From Spodoptera frugiperda (taxonomy: Eukaryota; Arthropoda; Insecta; Lepidoptera; Noctuidae), in assembly GCF_023101765.2 (NCBI RefSeq), contig NC_064217.1, forward strand, positions 10,823,788 to 10,887,787: a stretch of 64,000 bases of DNA, in the 5' to 3' direction. Made by a program: the position numbers and the translations under genes. The first letter of the stretch is position 1; every line of letters begins with the position of its first letter. The notes under the pieces are model-generated. The model made no database searches and was not told the DNA's origin. It was given only the letters and a program-made list of their open reading frames with translations. Shown here in pieces: positions 56,301 to 60,271 of the stretch.

Positions 56301-58465
56301 GTCTATGACAGGAAATAAATCACACATTTGTTGGTTCAGTTGTAAAATAATAATTAGTTTAGATTTAAATAATTTTGTTTAGTTTATTCTTATGTTATCC
56401 TTATTCTGAGGTCATAGCAAAATTGTACATAATTGTGTAGCAATTAAGATTTGTTTTCCAACTTTAGGTAGGTAATAATCTATACAGTGTTAAGTAACAT
56501 ACAAATCAAAGATGTATTATTACCTAGTTATTGGATAATGTTTTTTGGAACAGCTGTTTAATCAAATTCAAAAACAGTATATTAACTTAATTATTACATA
56601 TATACTGTCACAGCGACAGTCACCTTTGTTGTGTGTCATGGAATGCTGCTTATGAATATGAGCCTCTGGCATGGCTTGAAACTAGGAGTTCCTCGTCAAA
56701 CAGTTTCATGAGTAAGCCGATAACATAATAATTAATTTCATATGTCTCCCTAAAGTTATAATAAAATAACAGTAAGTATATTAACTTTCATTAACTACAA
56801 GTTGTTTGGTTCAGGATGCTGATAGAGTAACCAGATAACCACAAACACTGTACTGTGAATGTACCTTTCATAGCAAAAATCGTAAATATCACCTGGGTAA
56901 GAGTTTCCACAAGAAAAACAAGCATTTTCAGAAACATATTTGTACCTATTTCTGGTTAACATTAAAAATAACCAGTAATTTGTTACTTAGTTGAAGAAAA
57001 TCATAGCTTAGCATGTTAGCATCGAGTTTAAGACATATGTCTAGATAAGAATCATCAAAGTAGACAAGTAGGTAACTTATCAACACATGCTTTGTTGCAA
57101 CATATCACAAGATTATAGCACCTTAGAATTAGGGATTGTCCGAACTTGATAAAGTACTGATATAGGGCAGAGACAGTTATTGGGAAAGGTATCCGTAAGT
57201 CAATAGTGTTATCTACTGGTATGTGGACGGTTTCCGTTTTGATAACACAGCTGTGCTTGTAACCTTGAGGTTAAAGTTTCAAGGATATTTAGGCAACTGA
57301 TAATGATGTAGGTTAATGACATTTGAACAATAAGATAACCAAGATAGGTAGATCAGGAAGCAATTCCTTTGTTGTGAAGAAAATTGAAGCAGGAAGTCTA
57401 TTAACAGGTAGACTATTAACTGTAACAAGTCTTTTAACTTGCCCGTAACAACAAAATCTCAGATCAAACTAAAGAAACTATGATACTATTTTGGTTACTG
57501 CCAATTACCATAGAAATGTAGAATGATTAATTGATTCTATGGAATTACAATTGTTGCAGTAAAACAATATCCTTCCTATAATCAGCTAAAAAGAGAATAA
57601 CATTCAGGCTCACTATTACTCGAAGGAGTAAATTATACAATAGGCTTGTAATAATACAAATTGTAATCAAGCATATAATGTCTAAATATAATAAATAAAA
57701 TTCAGTCTATGATAACAACAGTATAACATCTGCTGTATTCTATAAGTTTTTTCTTATTTGCCAAGTTATAATAACATTAAGGAACTCACCGTTAGAGCTC
57801 TTGAGGTCCCTATGGATGAGGGACATGGGCGCGCCAACGTGAAGGTACGCCATGCCCTGCGCCACCTGAATGGCCCAGTCCACCAGGATGTCCGGCCGTA
57901 TCTTCCGACCAGATAGCACTCGGTTGAGAGGCCCACCGCGCGCATATTCCATCACCAGACAAAAGTTCGGTTCCCCCAGACAGACCCCCTTCAACGACAC
58001 TATATTCTCATGTTGCAGCACCCAGAACAGTCTCGCCTCTTGCAACACACTCTCTTTTATAACTTCGATATCTTCGTTCGCGTCCTGACGCGCCGCCTTC
58101 ACCGCTACTACTTCACCGTTCCAATAGCCACGATACACTTTCCCGAAGCCGCCTACCCCGATCACTTCCTCCAGTTTCAGCTCGGAGAAGGAGACGCGAG
58201 GCGGCTCCACGGCCAGGGGGTCTTCCTCCGTCACGTATACGGCAGGGAATATACCGACGCGATCGCCGATCTTTCCCGTCCACCAGCCCTCATCGCCGGA
58301 GATGTTGGCGTCCTTGGACAACACCTCGACGATCTCGCCGCGACGCAGGGAAAGCTCATCCTCTCCCTGTGCCACATAGTCGTAGACAGCGGTGAAGAGA
58401 GCGAGCGGCGGGCGTTCGCTGTCGGCCGCCATGGCCGCGCGGCCGGCCGCTGGCCGCGGCGGCAT
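7541..58465 (-). CDS. slpr: Mixed-lineage kinase (MLK-type MAP3K, slipper), spliced, 11 exons
   Basis: This is a cytoplasmic MAP3K of the JNK cascade. In this family Rac/Cdc42 binding relieves SH3-mediated autoinhibition, the zipper dimerises, and the kinase phosphorylates MKK4/MKK7-type MAP2Ks. Eleven exons join in phase into 969 residues: SH3 about 22-80 (WW 61-62, GIFPAVYV), kinase about 97-357, leucine-zipper coiled coil about 380-440, CRIB about 472-484, GKTWGPST about 523-530, then a low-complexity tail. Catalytic features present are the GVGGFG loop at 103-108, Lys123, Glu143, HRD at 218-220, Asn225 and DFG at 247-249. Thr257 and Ser261 match the MLK3 activation-loop sites. The APE motif reads PPE (270-272). 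The ATG at 58465 is the first after an in-frame TAG (58538-58540). A second Met, codon 12 (58432), has a stronger start context, so the N-terminus could be 11 residues shorter. Insect DLK/wallenda is excluded because it lacks SH3 and CRIB. Confidence 0.93.
8481..8604 (-). CDS. slpr: slpr exon 10
   Basis: This exon encodes residues 644-685. The acceptor is TACTTTCAG and the donor CCT|GTAAGT; it begins by completing an Arg codon split with exon 9 and ends in phase 0. The reading frame agrees with exons 9 and 11. A terminal-inverted-repeat element ends only 26 bp upstream of its acceptor. Confidence 0.85.
8630..9415. mobile_element. 786-bp TIR element (mariner-like MITE) in slpr intron 9
   Basis: The ends at 8630-8667 and 9378-9415 are inverted copies of each other over 38 bp with one mismatch, sharing the core TATGCGCCGTAACAAGG. 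Both outer edges fit TA duplication (TTTA|TACCC and GGTA|TAGT), as for Tc1/mariner-type elements, although TA is also part of the repeat. The interior is AT-rich and has no long open frame, so it is non-autonomous. Confidence 0.75.
9729..9864 (-). CDS. slpr: slpr exon 9: hydrophobic conserved-looking block
   Basis: This exon encodes residues 599-644, including YKFKKPSIIELVLYNMAALL and GYDVRVSNVSPLHP. The acceptor is ACTTACAG and the donor AG|GTATTT. It completes a Gly codon from exon 8 and ends in phase 2. It is the only ordered, hydrophobic stretch in the C-terminal half, so it is probably a conserved insect slipper motif (inference). Confidence 0.87.
9865..10490. other. slpr intron 8 with an interspersed repeat
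   Basis: No coding signal. Part of it is a repeat fragment, listed separately at 10270-10440. Confidence 0.6.
10270..10440. repeat. Interspersed lepidopteran-type repeat fragment
   Basis: The segment is bounded by inverted 12-mers, CGTTGCCATACT near 10280 and AGTATGGCAACG at 10419-10430. It contains a GATGAAAAATAGATGTTGG block followed by a TCAAGCCGTTTCGGAG block that I recall from many lepidopteran sequences. The family is not identified here. Confidence 0.5.
10491..10580 (-). CDS. slpr: slpr exon 8
   Basis: This 90-nt exon encodes residues 569-599 (FSPDDWGPEFPLSTASRY onward). The acceptor is CTTACACAG and the donor GAAG|GTATGT. It enters with AC, so it needs an upstream exon ending in one base. 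Of the donors examined in exon 7, only the internal one at 15538 supplies that phase. Confidence 0.87.
10581..15130. other. slpr intron 7 (long isoform), mostly featureless
   Basis: AT-rich sequence with short A and T runs and no exon-like open frames. An imperfect palindrome at 13407-13513 is listed separately, and a short GACGT-type tandem lies near 12286-12300. The open frames of up to 89 codons have no domain or splice support. Confidence 0.55.
13407..13513. repeat. Imperfect 107-bp palindrome in slpr intron 7
   Basis: The outer arms AAATTACATATTG (13407-13419) and CAATATGTAATTT (13501-13513) are perfectly inverted. An inner pair at 13433-13447 and 13471-13485 matches at 13 of 15 positions. 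It could be a MITE remnant or a long hairpin in the pre-mRNA. Confidence 0.55.
15132..15137 (-). terminator. slpr: Poly(A) signal for the short slpr isoform
   Basis: TTTATT on the plus strand is AATAAA on the minus strand, about 54 nt beyond the TAG that ends the read-through version of exon 7. The position is ideal for polyadenylating a transcript that does not use the internal donor at 15538. Confidence 0.5.
15191..15696 (-). CDS. slpr: slpr exon 7, extended terminal form (short isoform)
   Basis: If the donor at 15538 is not used, the same frame continues for 115 more codons to TAG at 15191-15193, giving a 683-residue protein. The extension is GC-rich and stop-free, and reads like protein rather than intron, with motifs such as RSGSHDDLLYENIEP, NADLPHHYDAVFDVPLERSL and GSSNLFKTIRSNSLAGLL. 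I found no convincing donor near its end, and an AATAAA lies just downstream. This isoform keeps SH3, kinase, zipper and CRIB but replaces the residues encoded by exons 8-11. Retained-intron noise is the alternative, though the coding-like extension argues against it. Confidence 0.65.
15538..15696 (-). CDS. slpr: slpr exon 7, internal-donor form (long isoform)
   Basis: This exon encodes residues 516-569, starting LPADGVKGKTWGPST and including a FSSSAPDLPP segment. The acceptor is TTTGCAG before 15696 and the donor CACAG|GTAACG at 15538. It ends in phase 1, as exon 8 requires. GKTWGPS is a recognisable motif of animal MLKs just beyond the CRIB region. Confidence 0.85.
15939..16109 (-). CDS. 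slpr: slpr exon 6: CRIB-type GTPase-binding segment
   Basis: This exon encodes residues 459-516. The acceptor is TTGTTCCAG and the donor GCCC|GTATGT. KFSKIKLLKK precedes the CRIB-like ISSPLDFRHTLTV, where Ile472, Ser473, Pro475, Phe478 and His480 match the ISxPxxFxHxxxV pattern. The second His of the full consensus is Thr483, as in vertebrate MLKs (HKFTV). It should bind GTP-loaded Rac/Cdc42 (family knowledge). Confidence 0.9.
16110..16969. other. slpr intron 5
   Basis: AT-rich and bounded by a good donor and acceptor. A 111-codon open frame on the minus strand (16308-16643) has no domain, coding bias or splice links. Nothing else seen. Confidence 0.6.
16970..17159 (-). CDS. slpr: slpr exon 5: leucine-zipper coiled coil
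   Basis: This exon encodes residues 396-459. The acceptor is TTTCCAG and the donor AAAG|GTGAAT. ELRCREEELTRAQLQQRL and MREIDLVARELHILIF align by eye with the MLK zipper region (EELTRAALQQ... EREIDILEREL). Heptad-spaced Leu/Ile residues continue from the end of exon 4 and should drive the homodimerisation needed for activation. The exon closes with NKRK, joining the KGKF motif of exon 6. Confidence 0.92.
17160..18636. other. slpr intron 4, contains a MITE
   Basis: No coding signal. A 360-bp terminal-inverted-repeat element sits at 17499-17858; the rest is AT-rich and unremarkable. Confidence 0.6.
17499..17858. mobile_element. 360-bp MITE in slpr intron 4
   Basis: The ends AGAAATGATAACACGACA (17499-17516) and TGTCGTGTTATCATTTCT (17841-17858) are perfect inverted 18-mers. 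Similarity continues inward to a TATAAACCG block on both sides. There is no open frame. I could not fix the target-site duplication, so the superfamily is open. Confidence 0.75.
18637..18812 (-). CDS. slpr: slpr exon 4: end of kinase domain, start of zipper
   Basis: This exon encodes residues 337-395. The acceptor is TTTTTCACAG and the donor AAG|GTAAGC. CWRSNPRERPLFPEILEQL is the terminal kinase subdomain XI, with the invariant Arg of the NPxxRP region. HESFHTMQDGWRLEIEEVL is the typical MLK linker (compare DSFHCLQDDWKHEI) leading into the first heptads. Confidence 0.93.
18990..19047. repeat. Near-perfect 27-bp hairpin in slpr intron 3
   Basis: The arm at 18990-19016 (starting AAATATGTTCAATTAACT) and the arm at 19021-19047 are inverted copies with one mismatch, around a 4-nt loop (GCCA). 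It would fold in RNA from either strand. No known family is recognised. Confidence 0.7.
19203..19395 (-). CDS. slpr: slpr exon 3: kinase C-lobe
   Basis: This exon encodes residues 273-337. The acceptor is CATTTGCAG and the donor GGAAG|GTAAGC. SDVWSYGVLLWELLTGETPY contains the DVWSxG motif of subdomain IX. [30 protein letters not shown] is near-identical to the MLK family by eye. Confidence 0.95.
19396..20394. other. slpr intron 2
   Basis: Mostly AT-rich. A 92-codon minus-strand open stretch (19758-20036) includes a higher-GC block containing ATGCGGTGTGGGCATCGA. It has no kinase homology and would interrupt the kinase domain, so it is more likely a repeat fragment than an exon. Confidence 0.5.
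20395..20534 (-). CDS. slpr: slpr exon 2: DFG and activation loop
   Basis: This exon encodes residues 226-272. The acceptor is TTTCCAG and the donor GAG|GTGAGG. It contains KITDFGLARE and KTTRMSAAGTYAWMPPE. Thr257 and Ser261 correspond to the autophosphorylation sites of MLK3. The APE motif reads PPE. Confidence 0.95.
24540..24660 (+). promoter_or_regulatory. Weak promoter-like GC-richer island
   Basis: In AT-rich intron DNA, this patch carries GATATAAG followed about two turns downstream by CTCCTCAGCTTC, which fits a TATA box with an arthropod TCAG initiator. No open frame or donor clearly follows. Chance occurrence is quite possible. Confidence 0.15.
29221..29282. repeat. Stem-loop fused to a direct repeat
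   Basis: GGGACCTAGTCTAT (29221-29234) and ATAGACTAGGTCCC (29247-29260) form a perfect 14-bp stem. The 24-mer at 29225-29248, ending TTACATCTGCAAT, recurs exactly at 29259-29282. The structure looks like a local duplication involving an inverted copy. Confidence 0.8.
30085..30337 (+). mobile_element. Interspersed CTAG-ended element, copy 1
   Basis: It starts CTAGACTAATAAATAA, contains GGAGTGTCTGTTT and GGCTAGACCGATT-type blocks, and ends CGGGCAACAGCTAG. The same layout recurs at 36486-36824. The CTAG end recalls non-autonomous Helitron-like repeats common in Lepidoptera (from memory). It has no coding capacity. Confidence 0.6.
31730..31951. mobile_element. 222-bp MITE in slpr intron 1
   Basis: The 26-bp ends are inverted with a single mismatch; TGCTTTTCCACCAGTGATG starts at 31730 and the complementary end stops at 31951. 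A degenerate third copy of the TTTCCACCAGTG block lies inside, near 31886. Target-site duplication is unclear. Confidence 0.7.
33858..34301. repeat. Recent tandem duplication, 222-bp unit, two copies
   Basis: The unit at 33858-34079 is repeated directly at 34080 to about 34298. I count only three substitutions (CATACATC/CAAACATC, CCGTGG/CCGTAG, AAGATATC/AAGAAATC). There is no coding frame. It is either a young duplication or a collapse/expansion error in assembly. Confidence 0.9.
35786..35885. promoter_or_regulatory. GC-rich island in slpr intron 1
   Basis: About 100 bp of clearly GC-rich sequence (CGCGACCGGCTCCAGCAG, GGGCCGAGCATGGCACGG) stands out from its AT-rich surroundings. No exon with good splice sites was found on either strand. 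Candidate enhancer, alternative promoter or transposon remnant. Confidence 0.2.
36486..36824 (+). mobile_element. Interspersed CTAG-ended element, copy 2
   Basis: Same family and orientation as 30085-30337: it starts CTAGACTAATAAATAA and ends GTCGCGGGCAACAGCTAG. It is longer by an internal ATGTATATA-rich segment. It has no coding capacity. Confidence 0.6.
40207..40350 (-). repeat. SINE-like repeat, copy A
   Basis: Read on the minus strand it has GCTGCGGACTGCC, GGTTACCGGGG, GGTTTTTAGTCAGTAAGAG and a CCCAAGG block in the same order as the copies at 53769 and 61446. I recall this family as a common SINE of noctuid-type moths (from memory). Confidence 0.65.
41425..41640 (-). repeat. Dispersed lepidopteran-type repeat segment
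   Basis: On the minus strand it reads GGCACGAATGGGCTGGCTCG, then GGAGTGATACCACGGCCTCA and further blocks. I recall near-identical sequence from many lepidopteran clones (from memory). The 70-codon plus-strand open frame across it is not a gene. Confidence 0.5.
42330..42848. mobile_element. hAT-type non-autonomous element with 8-bp TSD
   Basis: The terminal repeats TAGGGGTTTGCACCGGAGCA (left) and TAGTGGTTTGCACCGGAGCA (right, inverted) differ by one base. They are flanked by the 8-bp duplications GCTCCTTC (42322-42329) and GCTCCTAC (42849-42856). TAG-type ends and an 8-bp TSD are hAT hallmarks. Dense CCGGT motifs lie inside both ends. Confidence 0.85.
42560..42698 (-). pseudogene. C-terminal protein remnant inside the hAT element
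   Basis: The minus strand reads NWTSTNPELFGKLVASEL and then NHINGQECFELMTKIINI, ending in TAA at 42560-42562 after 46 codons. An in-frame TAA immediately upstream shows it is only a fragment. The helical FGKLVASEL pattern is reminiscent of C-termini of MADF/BESS-type proteins (inference). It may be captured or residual element coding sequence. Confidence 0.45.
53043..53210. repeat. Palindromic dispersed repeat, copy 1
   Basis: Sequence from GAGACATA through AATTATTATGTTATCGGC matches the second copy at 56600-56762, which is inverted. Here the inner part folds back on itself: GAGGCTCATATTCATGAGCA (53111-53130) pairs imperfectly with TGCTAGAATGAGCCTC (53171-53186), and CGAGGAA with TTCCTCG at the ends. 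Confidence 0.65.
53769..53917 (+). repeat. SINE-like repeat, copy B
   Basis: Same block order as copies A and C: GCTGCGGACTGCCTAGCGGG, TTACCGGGCATCCGGCTCG, GGTTTTTAGTCAGTAAGAG, CGCCCAAGGCGGGAGAAGCC, then a CTCAACAAAA tail. Confidence 0.65.
56600..56762. repeat. Palindromic dispersed repeat, copy 2
   Basis: Inverted relative to the copy at 53043-53210. It reads GGAATGCTGCTTATGAATAT, GAGCCTCTGGCATGGC, GAGTTCCTCGTCAAACAG and AGTAAGCCGATAACATAAT, then TATGTCTCCC. This copy has the linear, unfolded arrangement. Confidence 0.65.
57790..58465 (-). CDS. slpr: slpr exon 1: SH3 domain and kinase N-lobe
   Basis: This exon encodes residues 1-225 plus one base. SH3 spans about residues 22-80 (LALFTAVYDY, EDELSLRRGE, GWWTGKIGDRVGIFPAVYV). 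The kinase begins KLEEVIGVGGFGKVYRGYW, with Lys123 in VAVKAARQD and Glu143 in LQEARLF, and ends in HRDLKSSN. The donor is ACG|GTGAGT. The 5' part is strongly GC-rich. An open frame extends to a GTG at 58519 but has no earlier ATG, and a TAG at 58538 closes it. Confidence 0.95.
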
Positions 58466-58660
58466 CACCCCGGCCGCGCCCCCATCGCGCCTCTCCTCCT
58501 CACTCACGCACCCCGACACTGCTGCAGCCGCCGCCCACTACAGCACATAACGCTACACACGACAAAACAACGCGTTTGGTTATGATCACCGTATTATTCC
58601 GCCATCTTTGTTTCTAACATCGATCATGGCGGTGTTGTGTTGAAGCGAGCACTTTTATAA
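58466..58660 (-). promoter_or_regulatory. slpr: slpr 5' UTR and probable core promoter region
   Basis: GC-rich sequence with an in-frame TAG at 58538-58540 lies directly upstream of the start codon. AAGATGGCGG on the minus strand (58599-58608) resembles the YY1/Pho and TISU-type motif of housekeeping promoters, and a second ATGGCGG lies on the plus strand at about 58626. No clear TATA box was seen. The start site is not determined. Confidence 0.4.
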
Positions 58661-59264
58661 AATCACTTAGGTGTTGTTACACGCGCGACGTTATGTTTCG
58701 AGGAGATACGAGAGATGTCTTCGCTGCGATAAAGTTAATTATTTTCCATTCATCTATCACGTTCTTTGATAGACGGACGAAATGACAACCATACCGTAGC
58801 GAAGTCAGTGACAAACTGACAAGTGGTGTTGCTAGATGATAATACAAATGTATACTTGCTAGTTGTAAAAATTGTAAAGCATACCAATAATTATTTTGTA
58901 GAAAATAGTTATTTTTAAGAGAAATTTTTTTAACGGTTAATAATTTGTAATAAATGGGACTTTTATATTGTTGAACTAATTATTTTATGTTTCAAAACAT
59001 ATTAAATACATTGGCACATCTAGTTTCTTGTATAACTTCTAGATGGCGCTTACCAAAACTTATATTAGGACAAGATGACAGCAGTGCCATCTCACATCTA
59101 TCGCGTAGTAGAAAACAGATATAAAAATATAATACTTCTTCGTTTCCAGTGGTCTTGTTGAAAATTTTGTTAAAATTAATTATAATAGTTATCTTAATAA
59201 ACGTTCTTTTTTCTATATTGTAATAATAATGTATTGGACAGTAATTTCATCACTTCTCTCAAGC
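58661..59264. other. Intergenic between slpr and tRNA-Gln
   Basis: AT-rich with no open frame, repeat or RNA gene that I can support. It probably includes upstream regulatory DNA of slpr. Confidence 0.5.
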
Positions 59265-59336
59265 GGTCCCATGGTGTAATGGTTAGCACTCTGGACTTTG
59301 AATCCAGCGATCCGAGTTCAAATCTCGGTGGGACCT
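59265..59336 (+). tRNA. tRNA-Gln (anticodon TTG)
   Basis: A 72-nt cloverleaf. The acceptor stem is GGTCCCA/TGGGACC with a T discriminator. The anticodon stem CTGGA/TCCAG surrounds loop CTTTGAA, giving anticodon TTG (59298-59300), which reads CAA. The T arm is CCGAG-TTCAAAT-CTCGG. Internal promoters are intact: A box TGGTGTAATGG at 59272-59282 and B box GTTCAAATC at 59316-59324. There is no intron and no encoded CCA, as expected for a nuclear eukaryotic tRNA. It looks functional. Confidence 0.96.
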
Positions 59337-59346
59337 GTGAAATCTC

Positions 59347-59351
59347 TTTTT
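59347..59351 (+). terminator. Pol III terminator of tRNA-Gln
   Basis: TTTTT starts 10 nt after the tRNA 3' end, a standard RNA polymerase III stop. Confidence 0.85.
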
Positions 59352-60135
59352 GTCAAACTTTTTATATCTTTTTTTTTTCAATTTCATAATCTTTTTTGAT
59401 ATTTTATAATCATTTCCCAACCATTTTCGTGTACTAGAAATACATGCACGCCTTGATAAGAAGAAACGGGAAAATAGAACGCTAGTCTGTGGGAGTCTGA
59501 AGGGATGCTGGGTAGGGAGCATTATTGATCGCGCGAAAATGGGATAGTCGTATCCATTCGCGGCGACCACCCAGCCCGCGGACGTGGGACCGGTTTTCAC
59601 TCTCAAAAACACGTCGATACGCCTTAAATATTAGATTAATAACCGAATAAGTATCTAAAATCCCTCAGTTTATGTATACGTGAATAGAAAAATGTAATAA
59701 ACATTCAGGGAACGTGATAAACCGACCGCGTTGACTCTAAACACCATAACGTGACTTGTCACGGGGAAAATGCTCTGATATTCGCCTGTACCTCGACAAT
59801 ACACTAAAATCATGTGAAATTACGTTAATACAGACTTATTGATAAATTGTGATATTATTAATTTAGATGTTCCAAGTGTTCAGTTCGTGAAGAGTGAGAA
59901 TCAAAAATAATGATGGCCGATTTACTATCTCCGGGTTAGATTTAAATAAAGAATGTGGAAAATAATAAAAATGAATAATTGTTTAAAAAGTGGGCTGTGT
60001 TTGAAGTGGCGTTGGCGTAAACGTTGGCATGAAATTAAAAAAATATTCATTGATTCGTACGACGGGGGCGTGAATGAGTCTTTTTCATAGCTATTTTGTG
60101 TTTAGACATAGTAAATAGTTTAATAATAAATCAAA
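59352..60135 (+). promoter_or_regulatory. Presumed promoter and 5' UTR of the PDZ-like gene
   Basis: A moderately GC-rich patch (about 59500-59610) is followed by GTTCAGTTCGTGAAG, whose TCAGT (59880-59884) matches the arthropod initiator, about 250 nt before the ATG at 60136. No TATA box precedes it. An upstream non-coding exon is possible. Confidence 0.3.
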
Positions 60136-60271
60136 ATGAATACTTTTAACGCACCTACCACGCAGATAAATGCGATTGATAAAATGACAACAGTGAAATG
60201 CAAATCTGTTGATTTAGAGGGATATGTTATCATCGTAGTGCAAACTAAGGATAATAAGATTAAATTATATG
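60136..60271 (+). CDS. PDZ-like gene exon 1
   Basis: ATG in context CAAAATGAAT; 45 codons plus one base; donor TATG|GTAAGT. A second in-frame Met (MTTVKCKSV) lies at codon 17. The frame continues in phase with exon 2. Confidence 0.72.

Larger units (their letters stand above)
20535..57789. other. slpr intron 1 (37,255 bp)
   Basis: The intron joins GAGCTCTAACG|GTGAGT (57790) to TTTCCAG|TG (20534), restoring the SN-V codon junction of the catalytic loop. It is almost entirely AT-rich non-coding DNA with scattered transposable elements, listed separately. Long parts (20535-29200, 43520-53040 and 53920-56600) show nothing I can support beyond short random open frames. Enhancers and small RNAs cannot be excluded by reading alone. 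Confidence 0.85.

Noticed and set aside
58466..58519. Upstream extension of slpr to a GTG at 58519
   Set aside because: GTG is not a usual eukaryotic start. The first in-frame ATG is at 58465, and a TAG closes the frame at 58538.
58010..58585. 191-codon plus-strand open frame
   Set aside because: It is antisense to slpr exon 1, whose minus-strand reading is an unmistakable SH3 plus kinase.
59283..59612. 109-codon minus-strand open frame
   Set aside because: Its 3' part runs antisense through the tRNA-Gln gene, and there is no domain or splice support.
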